Below are positions 40,917 to 50,130 of a stretch of 64,000 nucleotides of DNA, one piece after another. Both the position numbers and the translations under genes were made by a program. The notes under the pieces were generated by a model. That model was not told where the DNA came from, did no database searches, and saw only the letters and a program-made list of their open reading frames with translations. Source of the stretch: Anaerolineales bacterium UBA5797 (GTDB lineage: Bacteria; Chloroflexota; Anaerolineae; Anaerolineales; Villigracilaceae); contig DIDP01000061.1 in the NCBI GenBank assembly GCA_002418205.1, positions 1 through 64,000 on the forward strand. The letters run 5' to 3'. Position 1 is the first letter of the stretch. Each line of letters opens with the position of its first letter.

Positions 40917-42137
40917 TTACTTAAGTAGTGTAATGGTCGGGAACACAGGATCCTGGTGGTTCTCCTCTTCCTTGAAGTTTACATAGACCTCGGCATTGCC
41001 ATTCGAGGTCACGTTATATCCGATGATCTGAGTGTGGATACCCGATGGCTCGCCATTGCCGCGCACGTCGATGCATGCGGATGGAGCGAGAATGGTACCG
41101 GAGAAGGTGCCGCCGCTGTTGCCTCTCAAGACGATCACCTGCGAGTTTTGTGACGTGAATGTTGGACAGGGAGGATTCTTGAGTGCTACGATCATGTAGT
41201 ATCCTGCATAGTCGCCGCTTTTGGTTGCTGTGCCGGAAAAACCGCCGCTGCCTGCAAACTTCAAGTTGAAATTCATATCCGTTACATAAAGGGTGGCATT
41301 TTGAAGCACAATGTCCTTTTTATCGTATTTATCGAGATCGGATATGCAATAGACACCATTCGCAAAGGTCGAGCCGCTGGCTGGTTGGGGAAGTCCGACA
41401 TCCCCGGGTGTTCCGTCACAGGGATTTTCAGGCATGACCTTCTGCACATCTGCCGGATAACTCACCGCCTGGGATGTCTGGTTCGGTTGTTGACAGGTGA
41501 AGTTACTCGTTACTCCAACTGCTGTGACGCATGCATCCGGGTCAAGGGTGACCGAGCTATTGTTTTTGGAATACGCGCAGCCGTTCGAGAAGATACCTCC
41601 TCCCTTCAATGTCCAGTGGGCGGCATTGCTGTTGCCGCTATCGAAGGCACAAGAGTTATTGTTGGGGTTCAAGCCCACGATCGCATTTCCGCCAAACAGG
41701 GAGGCCTGATAGAAACCACAACTGCGCGAAGTGGCTGTCACTGCGCTGGTGAGTGTGTTCCTGCGGATCACGCGGGCGAACGTTGTGTTGATCGTGGATG
41801 TAATGGTGACGGTGATTTCTTTTCCCACGGAATCCTGCGGGCACCCACTGGATTCTGCAGGGATATCCGTTTCTGTGACGGTCACGAAATTGGTTGTGCC
41901 GTTGTTGTCGAATCCATTCGAAGCAACGCGTTCGTTCACAGCAACCAATATGTCATTGCCACGTGTATACGCAAGCGCGCCAGCCAAGACGGCGGAATCT
42001 GCTGCATTCTGCGCACGGCGTTTGTCTGCAAACAACCGACTGCCATCGATTGCCAGAGCGGTGATGGCAAAGAGCGCCACCGCAGCAAAGGCAATGATGA
42101 TTAAAGCCTGTCCTTTTTCCTGGGGTTTCTTGATCAT
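40917..42137 (-). CDS. TadG-like Flp pilus-assembly protein (TadG-like 3)
   Basis: A roughly 406-residue envelope protein. The N-terminus EKGQALIIIAFAAVALFAITALAIDGSRLFADKRRAQNAADSA is the TadE/TadG-like anchor (Flp pilus-assembly N-terminal domain): one membrane helix followed by the conserved D/R-R-AQNAADSA segment. The rest is predicted extracellular, Gly/Asn/Ser-rich and beta-rich, with several Cys. Near the C-terminus, FSGTILAPSACIDVRGNGE and TQIIGYNV recur in the two paralogs at 44712 and 46071. Start ATG 42137 has a GGAG 8-9 nt upstream. It is separated from its paralogs by glmS. Confidence 0.82.
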   Translation of the reverse strand: MIKKPQEKGQALIIIAFAAVALFAITALAIDGSRLFADKRRAQNAADSAVLAGALAYTRGNDILVAVNERVASNGFDNNGTTNFVTVTETDIPAESSGCPQDSVGKEITVTITSTINTTFARVIRRNTLTSAVTATSRSCGFYQASLFGGNAIVGLNPNNNSCAFDSGNSNAAHWTLKGGGIFSNGCAYSKNNSSVTLDPDACVTAVGVTSNFTCQQPNQTSQAVSYPADVQKVMPENPCDGTPGDVGLPQPASGSTFANGVYCISDLDKYDKKDIVLQNATLYVTDMNFNLKFAGSGGFSGTATKSGDYAGYYMIVALKNPPCPTFTSQNSQVIVLRGNSGGTFSGTILAPSACIDVRGNGEPSGIHTQIIGYNVTSNGNAEVYVNFKEEENHQDPVFPTITLLK

Positions 42138-42230
42138 GTTTACAACTCCTTGGCGACAAAACAAACAATCCTGTTAATTGTATCTGATTTTTTATTAGAA
42201 TAGGTTACAGTTTCAAAATCCATCAGTACT

Positions 42231-42267
42231 AAAAAGCAGTGATGTCTCAATCGACACCACTGCTTTT
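42231..42267 (-). terminator. Terminator after glmS
   Basis: AAAAGCAGTG (42232-42241) pairs with CACTGCTTTT (42258-42267). It lies about 23 bases after the glmS stop codon at 42291. Confidence 0.8.
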
Positions 42268-42290
42268 ACGTTCTTCGTATATTCAGATTG

Positions 42291-44132
42291 CTATTCCACA
42301 GTAACCGATTTCGCCAGATTACGCGGCTGATCCACGTCCAAGCCGCGCAGGGCTGCGATATGGTATGCCAGTAATTGGAGTGGAAGCACGGTGACCACCG
42401 GCGAAAGCATCCACGGCGCCTCAGGGACCCAGAGCACGTGATCTGCCATCCCTTGAACCAGTTCATCTCCATCGGTTGCCACGGCAATGACCGTCCCGCC
42501 GCGTGCCTTTGCCTGCTGGATCTGCGAGATCATTTTCTCGTGCCAGGGATCCTTGGGCGTGAGACATAACACAGGCATCTGTTCATCGATCAGTGCGATG
42601 GGACCGTGTTTCATTTCTCCCGCAGGATAGCCCTCGGCGTGGATGTAGGAGATCTCCTTCAGTTTCAACGCGCCTTCATAGGCAATCGGCATGTTGATGC
42701 CGCGGCCAAGGTAAAGGCAATTGTGGATATCCCTCAACAAATGCGCTACGGTTTCCACCTCCTCTTCGCGTTCCAGCGTGCGCCCAACGAGATCAGGGAT
42801 CAAACGCAGGTCGGCGACCAAACCTCTCCGCGTCTTTTCGTCAATGACGCCGCGCAGATCGGCGAGCAGGATCGCCAGCATGTACTGGTCAACGAGCGGG
42901 GCGGTAAAGGCTTTCGTAGAGGCGACCCCGATCTCAGGTCCGGTTTGCATCGAGATGTATCCATCCGCAATGCGCATTGCCTGCGAACCGATCGCATTGA
43001 CAATGCTCCACAGGACCGCGCCTTTGCGGCGTCCCTCCTCCATCGCGGCGAGCGTATCCGCCGTCTCGCCGGATTGCGAAATGGCTAGCACAACCGTCCG
43101 GTCGTTCAGGATCGGGTCGCTGTAACGGAACTCGGAGCCGATCACCACCTCCACCGGCACGCGGGCAATCTTTTCGATCAGATACTTTCCGACCATGCCC
43201 GCATACGCGGCAGTGCCGCAGGCGGTGATGTAGATCCTTTCGATCTTTTGAGCAAGTTCTTTTTTCAGATTCAGATCGGGGAGGCGGATCTTCCCGTTGG
43301 CAAAATCCACGCGGCCCGCCAGGGTATCGGTCAGCGCCCGCACCTGCTCATGGATCTCTTTTTGCATGAAGTGGCGGTATTCGCCTTTTTCCGCCGCGAC
43401 CGGGTCCCACGAAATCGTGTGCACGAGCGGTTTTACCTTTGCGCCGTCCAGCGTTTCGATGGTTACTGTGTTGCGGGTGACGACCGCCATCTGCCGCGAC
43501 TCCAGGAAGATCACCTCGCGGGTGTGTTCCATGATGGCGGGTATGTCGCTGGCGACGAAATTCTCCTCCCTGCCCATGCCGATCACCACACCGCCGGCGT
43601 TCCCGATGCGCGCGGTCACGATTTTGTCCGGTTCGTCCGCCGACATCAACACCACCACGTTCGCGCCTTGCAGCGTATTGAACGTTCTGCGGGCGGCTTC
43701 CACCAGCCCGATGCCGGTTGCGAGATGATGTTCCACCAGATGTACGATCGTCTCCGTATCGGTCTCGGACTGGAACTCCACGCCCTCAGTCGTCAACTCA
43801 TCCTTGAGCTCCAGAAAATTCTCGACGATCCCGTTCTGGACGACCACCACGCGCCTGGTCTGCCCGAGATGCGGGTGGGCATTGCGCGCGTTCGGTGCGC
43901 CGTGTGTTGCCCAGCGCGTATGACCGATGCCCGGCGCGCCGTCGATGGGGGATTTTGCAATGAGGTCGATCAATTGGGATAACTTGCCCGCGTCCCGCCG
44001 GACTTCGATCTGGTCGCCGTTTAAGACAGCGACTCCCGCCGAGTCATAGCCGCGGTATTCCAGCCGTTTCAGGCCGTTGATGATGATCGGCGTCGCGTCA
44101 CGCGGCCCGATATATCCTACGATTCCACACAT
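42291..44132 (-). CDS. glmS: Glutamine--fructose-6-phosphate aminotransferase
   Basis: A 613-residue GlmS, which makes glucosamine-6-phosphate, the entry to UDP-GlcNAc and hence peptidoglycan and glycans. It starts MCGIVGYIG with the N-terminal nucleophile Cys2. The glutaminase domain (about 1-240) has GHTRWATHG and the SIS domains (about 285-613) have ITACGTAAYAG, ISQSGETADTLAA and the C-terminal LDVDQPRNLAKSVTVE. A GGAGG site precedes the ATG. Length is normal. It interrupts the Tad-like cluster, lying between two TadG-like genes, but has its own terminator. No glmS ribozyme is apparent. Confidence 0.97.
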   Translation of the reverse strand: MCGIVGYIGPRDATPIIINGLKRLEYRGYDSAGVAVLNGDQIEVRRDAGKLSQLIDLIAKSPIDGAPGIGHTRWATHGAPNARNAHPHLGQTRRVVVVQNGIVENFLELKDELTTEGVEFQSETDTETIVHLVEHHLATGIGLVEAARRTFNTLQGANVVVLMSADEPDKIVTARIGNAGGVVIGMGREENFVASDIPAIMEHTREVIFLESRQMAVVTRNTVTIETLDGAKVKPLVHTISWDPVAAEKGEYRHFMQKEIHEQVRALTDTLAGRVDFANGKIRLPDLNLKKELAQKIERIYITACGTAAYAGMVGKYLIEKIARVPVEVVIGSEFRYSDPILNDRTVVLAISQSGETADTLAAMEEGRRKGAVLWSIVNAIGSQAMRIADGYISMQTGPEIGVASTKAFTAPLVDQYMLAILLADLRGVIDEKTRRGLVADLRLIPDLVGRTLEREEEVETVAHLLRDIHNCLYLGRGINMPIAYEGALKLKEISYIHAEGYPAGEMKHGPIALIDEQMPVLCLTPKDPWHEKMISQIQQAKARGGTVIAVATDGDELVQGMADHVLWVPEAPWMLSPVVTVLPLQLLAYHIAALRGLDVDQPRNLAKSVTVE

Positions 44133-44154
44133 AGGGGTTCCTCCGAAAGTTTAA

Positions 44155-44268
44155 TTGTCATTGCGGGTCCTCGAGAAACAATCACCGTTTTTGGGGATTG
44201 CTTCGTCGGGCTGTGGTCTCGATATGCAACGAACGCTACTCGACCACCAGCCTGGCTCGCAGTGACAT
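44155..44268. repeat. Decayed type I palindromic repeat with embedded type II half-element
   Basis: Left arm TTGTCATTGCGGG (44155-44167) and right arm CTCGCAGTGACA (44256-44267) correspond to the outer arms of the element at 11474-11566, and GGGGATTGCTTCG is shared. Between them GTGGTCTCGATA...CTACTCGACCACC (44214-44248) matches the right half of the type II repeat at 13638-13761. Confidence 0.7.
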
Positions 44269-44402
44269 AAGGTATTCGCCATTCCCTGTGTTTTTATCTG
44301 CGCAATTGCTCACGCAGCGTTGTGGCGGGGTTTTGATTTCGGAGGGAAAGATGAACGGGTGATGGCGCACCCGAAGGGCTTCCGCTGAACTGTCGATTTT
44401 TT

Positions 44403-44443
44403 CTTGCCCCTCACCCTGTCCTTCGGACAGGGTGAGGGGCAAG
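44403..44443. repeat. 19-bp perfect hairpin
   Basis: CTTGCCCCTCACCCTGTCC (44403-44421), loop TTC, and its exact complement to 44443. It contains no T-run after the stem. REP-like dispersed element is the most likely nature. Confidence 0.7.
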
Positions 44444-44711
44444 ATTAACTCCATCCCGCGATGGAGAACCCTTATCCTCGTCAACTCATTAGTTTTGTAG
44501 TCCTGTCGTTTTATAGTTGCATGGTTGTGTTGTTTGAACTTTCCAGCACTATTCAACAATTGAACTCTCCAGCTAACGAGTCCATGCGCTGTCTTTCCCG
44601 GTGTAAATTGTCGGGTGTGCCTCCTTTCGATAACGGAAAAAGTCGTGGCGGGGATTATACCTGATTTAACGGGAGCAGGTTCAGGGTCCCGCGGGAGGCG
44701 GTTTGTCATCC

Positions 44712-45950
44712 CTATTCTGAAAGTTGGACCTCCGGCTGGGTCAGGGCATCGAAGTTCTGCGCGTCGTTATAGGTGATGACGATCTTGCCTTCCGCTTCGA
44801 TGGTGTAACCGACGATCTGGCTGAGGAAATTCAATCCGGAAGGACCGCCTTTGAGGTTGATGGGCGAGGCGGGCGCGAGGATCGTGCCGCTGAAACTGCT
44901 GCCCGCACCGCCGTTGACGACGATCGTGCCATTGTTGTCCATGGGCAGGTAGAAGAGCAAGCCGGCATTGTCGCCCTCGGTTGGCGCACTGACCTTGACC
45001 TCGGCGCCGCCCGTGATCTCGACGTTGCCATCCTTGACGAAGAATAAGACCCCATTCCCGGCAAGCGCCCCGGTGACTTTCATCCCGTCGCCGAGGCAGT
45101 AGACGCCGGGTTCGAGTGTGGTAACGCCTTCTGGTGGAAATGGCTCATCCCATTCGCCCGGACTCATCGTCGTCCCATCCGCGCTGACCTCGGCAGGCTC
45201 GCCTTCGCAATCCACGTTGGGCAGGAAGAAGGCCGGAGGGTAGTTCGATGGCGTGACGCCGATCGTTACACTGGGTGTGAGGAGCTGGGGTTTCTCCAGC
45301 GTGGCGCCGCCTACAACGTTGATCGATTGCCCGCCATTGACGCGCAGGCTCCCGTTGCCGTTCTGGGTCAGGGCGCAGTTCTGGTTGCCGGAGTTGACGA
45401 AGACACCGCCGCCGGTAATTTCGAGAGCCGCGTTGCCATGAAGCCAAAAGGCTTTGTTATTCCCGCAGTTGCTATCGGGTACGAGGCTGACGAGCGCCAT
45501 TCCGTTGAGCAGTTGTTTTGTTTCCGATGGCTTGGTGCGGGCAACCGCCTGGACTTCGTTGATAAATTCGTTCCGCCCGATCACGGAGGAGATGTAGGTT
45601 TTGACGTGCGAAACGATGATGACCTGGATGTATTCAATATCGCCGGCGTGAGGTCCGCTTGTGGGAGGGATTCGAACCGAGACCGTATTGGTGACGCCAT
45701 CGTTGTTGTAACCGTTCTGAGCGGCAGATTCCAGGGCGGCATTTGTGTAATTCCCTCCGCCGCGGATGCGCGCCAACGCCGCCGCGAGCGCCGCGGAATC
45801 GGCGGCATTCTGCGCCCGGCGCCGGTCAAGGAATACGTTGCCCCCGTCGATGACCAGACCCGTGATGCCCAGCAATCCAATCAACGCGATGGCGATGATG
45901 ATGAGGGTCTGCCCGCGTTCGGAAGAATTTTTTCGATACGATGAAATCAC
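44712..45950 (-). CDS. TadG-like Flp pilus-assembly protein (TadG-like 2)
   Basis: A 412-residue TadG-like protein. The anchor is SSERGQTLIIIAIALIGLLGITGLVIDGGNVFLDRRRAQNAADSAALAAALA. The exposed part shares three blocks with the other two paralogs: a GNAALEITGGGVFVNSG block, a GVYCLGDGMKV block, and the terminal FSGTILAPASPINLKGG/QIVGYTI block. Alternating hydrophobic residues suggest a beta-solenoid or beta-sandwich; the GTILAP motif recalls choice-of-anchor A-type domains. The start is GTG at 45950, 9 nt after an AAGGAG. It lies downstream of TadG-like 1 with a hairpin in between. Confidence 0.82.
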   Translation of the reverse strand: MISSYRKNSSERGQTLIIIAIALIGLLGITGLVIDGGNVFLDRRRAQNAADSAALAAALARIRGGGNYTNAALESAAQNGYNNDGVTNTVSVRIPPTSGPHAGDIEYIQVIIVSHVKTYISSVIGRNEFINEVQAVARTKPSETKQLLNGMALVSLVPDSNCGNNKAFWLHGNAALEITGGGVFVNSGNQNCALTQNGNGSLRVNGGQSINVVGGATLEKPQLLTPSVTIGVTPSNYPPAFFLPNVDCEGEPAEVSADGTTMSPGEWDEPFPPEGVTTLEPGVYCLGDGMKVTGALAGNGVLFFVKDGNVEITGGAEVKVSAPTEGDNAGLLFYLPMDNNGTIVVNGGAGSSFSGTILAPASPINLKGGPSGLNFLSQIVGYTIEAEGKIVITYNDAQNFDALTQPEVQLSE

Positions 45951-46003
45951 CTGGAGGAGCTCCTTTTGCCGTTCGTATGGCGATCGATATTTATCTTTAA
46001 TTT

Positions 46004-46043
46004 ATTAGGACACAGACTTTTCGATAAACGCCTGTGCCCTAAT
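46004..46043 (-). terminator. Hairpin between TadG-like 1 and TadG-like 2
   Basis: ATTAGGACACAG (46004-46015) pairs with CTGTGCCCTAAT (46032-46043), with one G-U pair. It lies 28 bases past the stop of TadG-like 1. The T-run on the minus strand is poor, so it may be a partial terminator or mRNA stabiliser. Confidence 0.55.
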
Positions 46044-46070
46044 TTTATGATCTGGTATTTTCCAGTGCGG

Positions 46071-47432
46071 CTACTCGATCAGTTCGATGCCGGGGGATGT
46101 CAGTGTCACAGAGTTATTCGAATCGTTGTAGGAGAGGTCGAATTCTGTGGAACCGGTGATCTTTACCGTATCCGAAATGATCTTGGAGTCAAGACCGATC
46201 GAGCCGCCGTTCCCGGTTAATTCGACGTGGGAGGACGGTGCAAGGATCGTACCGGTATATTGCGAGCCGCTGTTGCCGGAAATCTGAATATCGGCTTCGT
46301 TGCTGGGTGGAACGAAGATCAAAAGATTCAGCCAATAGGGAGAGAATGTGCTGGAGGTGCTGGCGCTGATGGCGTGTAAGGTGACGTCGGCACCACCGTT
46401 GAAGGTGATGTCGCCTCCCGGTACGTATAAAAGGACACCCTCGGTGGCATTGTCATGCCCATCCCCATCCAGATCCGTCGTAACGGTCCAACCGGCATTC
46501 ACCCTGATACCGTCATTGAGGCAGTAAACGCCCTTGGTCAATTTGACCGTGACCTGCCCGCCGGATACATCGGGAAACTCACTATCGTAATATCCCGGTG
46601 TGGCGGTGAATACGCCCCCGGAACCGGTAATCACACCTGCATTTGCACATTGGGGTTCGCTGGGCAATTGGTATTGCGCCGGATCAACCCAGGGGCAACC
46701 CTCCTGGGGTGGAGGGGTGATCCCGGTGGTATTGTCTGCCGTTCCAACGACGCAGGTGCCGCCATCCGCAGTGACCATGGTTGAACTGGTGCCGGATTGC
46801 ACAAGGGAGTCCTGAGTCGGGCAGCTTGCATTAACCAACACACCGGCGCCTGTGATGTTAACTTCCGCGTTACCTCCGAGTTCAAACGGATCGCCGTCGC
46901 CGGGAGACTTGCATCCCTCGTGGAGGGATGCAATGGCGTAGCCATCGTACCACTGCTCAACCTCCGGGTCGGTTGCACGCGAGACCGCATCGGTGTGGTT
47001 GGTGACCGTATATCGTCCGATCACGCGGGCGAAAGTCAGGTGGACGATGGACTTGATGTGAACAACGATATACTGGCTGGGATCCGCACCAGTGGGTAAG
47101 CCCCGGCATTCCACCTGGACCCCATCCTCTGTGACGGGCATGGGATTTGCGGCGCACGAACTGACGATGACCTCGGTTTCGGGATCGTTGTCATCGTACT
47201 TGTTGTCCGCGGCGCGCGCCAGAGCGGTTGTCTGCCAGTTGGGGTCGTTGCGGACCTTCGCCAGCGCCGCCGCAAGCACTGACGTGTCGGAGGCGTTCTG
47301 CGAGTGGCGGCGGTCCGAGAAGACTGCGCTGCCGTCAATGGCGAGAGCGACGAACGCGACCAACGCGACCGCTGCAAAGGCGATGATGACGAGCGCCTGT
47401 CCGCGCTCTTTTGGATCGAATTTTCCTTTCAT
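46071..47432 (-). CDS. TadG-like Flp pilus-assembly protein (TadG-like 1)
   Basis: A roughly 453-residue TadG-like protein, longest of the three. Anchor: KERGQALVIIAFAAVALVAFVALAIDGSAVFSDRRHSQNASDTSVL. Shared blocks: GNAEVNITGAGVLVNASC, GVYCLNDGIRVNAG, and YTGTILAPSSHVELTGNGGSIGLDSKIISD near the C-terminus. Acidic stretches such as TTDLDGDGHDNATEG look like a calcium-binding loop (DxDGDG). The ATG at 47432 has a GGAG 5 nt upstream, and the upstream TadE-like gene ends 17 bases earlier, so the two are probably co-translated. Confidence 0.82.
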   Translation of the reverse strand: MKGKFDPKERGQALVIIAFAAVALVAFVALAIDGSAVFSDRRHSQNASDTSVLAAALAKVRNDPNWQTTALARAADNKYDDNDPETEVIVSSCAANPMPVTEDGVQVECRGLPTGADPSQYIVVHIKSIVHLTFARVIGRYTVTNHTDAVSRATDPEVEQWYDGYAIASLHEGCKSPGDGDPFELGGNAEVNITGAGVLVNASCPTQDSLVQSGTSSTMVTADGGTCVVGTADNTTGITPPPQEGCPWVDPAQYQLPSEPQCANAGVITGSGGVFTATPGYYDSEFPDVSGGQVTVKLTKGVYCLNDGIRVNAGWTVTTDLDGDGHDNATEGVLLYVPGGDITFNGGADVTLHAISASTSSTFSPYWLNLLIFVPPSNEADIQISGNSGSQYTGTILAPSSHVELTGNGGSIGLDSKIISDTVKITGSTEFDLSYNDSNNSVTLTSPGIELIE

Positions 47433-47448
47433 CTTCACTCCAATCTGA

Positions 47449-47916
47449 TTATGGGCATACCGGCGACAGGATCGTATCTGTAACCGTGGCTGTGAGGGGG
47501 ATTTCTTCTGTTATTGCAGAAACAAAAGGCATGAATACTTTGTGGGTGTAAGATACGGTTACTTGTAAACCATGCCCCTCACAAAAAAGATTGGAACCAT
47601 CAGCACTACTCGCTGTTACTGTAACAATGCTTGAGTCGGATAGATCGATTGGAGAGCTCGATGAGGATCTAACGCGAGTCTCGATACCAGCTTGATTAAC
47701 AGGTTCGCCTGTGTTAAATGCCTTGTTTCCGTTTGAATCAACATATGGATTCATGGAGCCATACAGTGCGCCCTCCTGCGCCGCATCGCGCAGTTGCACA
47801 AATTGGAAGAACGCCATGCCGAACTCAACCGCACCCGCCAGGAGCATAAGCAATACAACCAGACTAATGGAAAGTTCGACAAGGCTTTGTCCGCGTTCGG
47901 TGATTATCTTTTTCAT
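47449..47916 (-). CDS. TadE-like pseudopilin
   Basis: A roughly 155-residue TadE-like protein. The N-terminus ERGQSLVELSISLVVLLMLLAGAVEFGMAFFQFVQLRDAAQEGALYG is the standard TadE anchor, with Glu at the fifth position of the hydrophobic stretch as in type IV pilin-like proteins. The rest is a small exposed domain with two Cys (LFCEGHG and SPVC). The ATG at 47916 is chosen because it gives a TadE-type N-terminus; the frame is open 20 codons further, overlapping the upstream gene's stop. Part of the Tad-like operon. Confidence 0.82.
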   Translation of the reverse strand: MKKIITERGQSLVELSISLVVLLMLLAGAVEFGMAFFQFVQLRDAAQEGALYGSMNPYVDSNGNKAFNTGEPVNQAGIETRVRSSSSSPIDLSDSSIVTVTASSADGSNLFCEGHGLQVTVSYTHKVFMPFVSAITEEIPLTATVTDTILSPVCP

Positions 47917-47936
47917 TTGGTTCTCTCTTCTCTCGA

Positions 47937-50018
47937 TCATTGGTGCTGATTCTGTGTAATGGTCACTTGCTCGCAACCGGGGTTTGCCAGTGTAATGGAG
48001 ATGTATTCTGTGTTATCCCAGTTGTCATAGGATTGATGGAATGTGAAAGTGATCGTGGATGTGCCGCTGGCAGTGATGATCGCTGCGGGGGATGGCACAA
48101 TGGTCAAGGATGCACCGATATTGTTGCCAGTCCAGAAAGTCATACTTCCAATTCTCGCACTTTGGAGTCGCAATGTCTTGTCGGAGCCGGTCTGGTGTCC
48201 CTTATCGTGGTTCCATTGGATAAATACATCCTGAACTTGCAGGTTCGCAGCGAGATTGTTGGTAAGGGTAATGCTCATCGTGCTGCCAGATTTCGTGAAC
48301 TTCCCGGGAACTATTGCCGATGATGTGCAGCCTGCCACAGGTTCGGCGGTCACTGTGTGGGTCTCGGTATCGACGCTACCAGCGTGCTGACTGTCGCCCG
48401 CATATGTGGCAGTCAATGTCCTCGAGCCGGATGAAATGAAAGAAACCGTACAACTGCCTGCCCCGTTGGTGAGCGAGATCGTACAATTACCATCGGCACC
48501 GGTAATGGTTACAGTGCCGGTGGGCGTTGTCGATCCGCCTGTGACTGTGACTGACACATTTACAGTATCTCCGGTCAATGATGGGTCCGGTGAGTCGTCG
48601 GTGATCGTGGTCACTGTTGATGGCAACGCAACAGTATGTGCTTCGGTATCGCTGCTGGGATCATGGTTGGTATCGCCGGTGTAGTTGGCGGTTAGAGTCT
48701 TCGCGCCAAGGGTGTTAAAGATCACATTGCAGCTGCCGGTGCCATTGGAAAGAGTAATGGAGCAATTCGTGTCAGCTCCGGTGATGTTCACTGTGCCGGT
48801 CGGCGTGGTAAGTCCGATCACGGATACATTGACCGAGACGGATTGCCCAACTTCGGATGGATCTGGTGTATCGGCTGTAATTGTTGTGATGGTAACCCTT
48901 TCGGCAAGCACGTTGTGAGGTTCTGTGTCACTGCTCGACAGATGCTCGGCATCCCCATTGTAAGTGGCGGTGAGTGTCTTTGTACCCGCCGACGTAAAGT
49001 TGACGTTACAGTTGCCGGACCCGTTGGTCAGGGTGATCGTACAATTCGTGTTTGCCCCTGTGATGCTCACAGTTCCGGTGGGTGTACCCCAGACGCTGCT
49101 CACAGTGACACTTACGTTTACAGAGCCGTTCACTTGGGATGGATCGGGTGTATCGGCGGTGATGGTGGTCGTGGTGGTGGCAAACGTAACGGTGTGCCCT
49201 TCCGTATCAGTGCTGGCGAGATGCTGGTCATCGCCACTATACGTGGCGGTGATGGTTTTTGTTCCGGTAGTGCTATACGTAATGACGCAACTGCCCGAAC
49301 CATTTGCAAGTGTGATCTGACAGCTCACACCCGGCTCTCCGCCATCGACGTCAACGGTGCCGGTGGGGGTTGACGAAGGATCATTTGCGTTGGTTACCGT
49401 GACATTAATCGTAACTTGTTGACCCAATCCGGAGGGATCCGGATCATCCAGGGTGATTACAGTATTCGTGGGATCTTGAACAATGAGTTGCGGCGGCACT
49501 GTGACAACGATCGAAACACTGGAGAGGATCGTGCGCGAACTCGTTGCTTCAATATTATTGAAGGTAAAGGGAACAAGCCTTACCAGCGGAATGAATTGTT
49601 TCGATACAGTTACCACGACCCTGTGCTTGTTGTCGCTTAGCATCGCGGAAGTCAGGCTGGTATCTGTGGTCGGGAGCGGATTGCCACTGCAGTACGTTGT
49701 GGGTGTCGTGTCTTGTGGACCTTCGTCCCATTGGATATCAATTGCGTCGAAGGCTCCCAAAAAGCCAACGTTGTTCGCGGCAGTGCGCATCCCGGCGCAA
49801 TCCTGATAACGCGGTATGTTGCTGGTTGTCCCTTCTCCTGTCGCGGAGCCGTAGCGCGCCGCCTGGCGGCTCGCCGTTACAACCGTGGAATAAAGATAGA
49901 GATAACGACCGGTCTCCAGAATGCCGTATAACAATAAAAGCAGGAGCGGCAGGGCGATGGCGAACTCGACCATCGCCTGTGCTTTTTTGTTGTGTAGGAG
50001 GGATTTCTCGAATTTCAT
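47937..50018 (-). CDS. TadE-like protein with four Ig-like repeats
   Basis: A 693-residue envelope protein. The N-terminal anchor (KAQAMVEFAIALPLLLLLLYGILETGRYLYLYSTVVTASRQAARYG) is TadE-like with a pilin-type Glu. After a roughly 130-residue TadE domain come four tandem bacterial Ig-like repeats at about residues 187-279, 284-371, 377-463 and 469-557, each near 93 residues. Each has the pattern PTGTV.I.GA...C.ITL.NG.G.C...F...G.KTLTA.Y.GD, with a Cys pair 11 residues apart. A C-terminal domain (about 564-693) follows. It looks like an adhesin or stalk built on a pseudopilin anchor. Confidence 0.85.
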   Translation of the reverse strand: MKFEKSLLHNKKAQAMVEFAIALPLLLLLLYGILETGRYLYLYSTVVTASRQAARYGSATGEGTTSNIPRYQDCAGMRTAANNVGFLGAFDAIDIQWDEGPQDTTPTTYCSGNPLPTTDTSLTSAMLSDNKHRVVVTVSKQFIPLVRLVPFTFNNIEATSSRTILSSVSIVVTVPPQLIVQDPTNTVITLDDPDPSGLGQQVTINVTVTNANDPSSTPTGTVDVDGGEPGVSCQITLANGSGSCVITYSTTGTKTITATYSGDDQHLASTDTEGHTVTFATTTTTITADTPDPSQVNGSVNVSVTVSSVWGTPTGTVSITGANTNCTITLTNGSGNCNVNFTSAGTKTLTATYNGDAEHLSSSDTEPHNVLAERVTITTITADTPDPSEVGQSVSVNVSVIGLTTPTGTVNITGADTNCSITLSNGTGSCNVIFNTLGAKTLTANYTGDTNHDPSSDTEAHTVALPSTVTTITDDSPDPSLTGDTVNVSVTVTGGSTTPTGTVTITGADGNCTISLTNGAGSCTVSFISSGSRTLTATYAGDSQHAGSVDTETHTVTAEPVAGCTSSAIVPGKFTKSGSTMSITLTNNLAANLQVQDVFIQWNHDKGHQTGSDKTLRLQSARIGSMTFWTGNNIGASLTIVPSPAAIITASGTSTITFTFHQSYDNWDNTEYISITLANPGCEQVTITQNQHQ

Positions 50019-50130
50019 TATGTGCTTTCCTGTTCTCTACTATTCCTAATTCTTAGTTTAATAGGCGTGTTGTGTAGTCCAATAAGACATTCGTACTAAA
50101 AGTAACCATTTGTAATTAACACATTTGTAA

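Larger units (their letters stand above)
44133..44711. other. 579-base gene-free region with repeats
   Basis: Contains a decayed type I palindromic repeat (44155-44268) with a half type II element inside it, a 19-bp perfect hairpin (44403-44443), and the upstream region of glmS. No convincing gene is present: the 157-codon open frame on the minus strand runs straight through the repeats and hairpin. Confidence 0.7.

Noticed and set aside
44236..44709. Open reading frame of 157 codons on the minus strand upstream of glmS
   Set aside because: It runs straight through the decayed palindromic repeat and the 19-bp hairpin, has low-complexity content and no recognisable domain.
41656..50018. Horizontal-transfer signal for the Tad-like cluster
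   Set aside because: Codon and base use look like those of neighbouring genes by eye, and no integrase, tRNA or direct-repeat boundary was seen.
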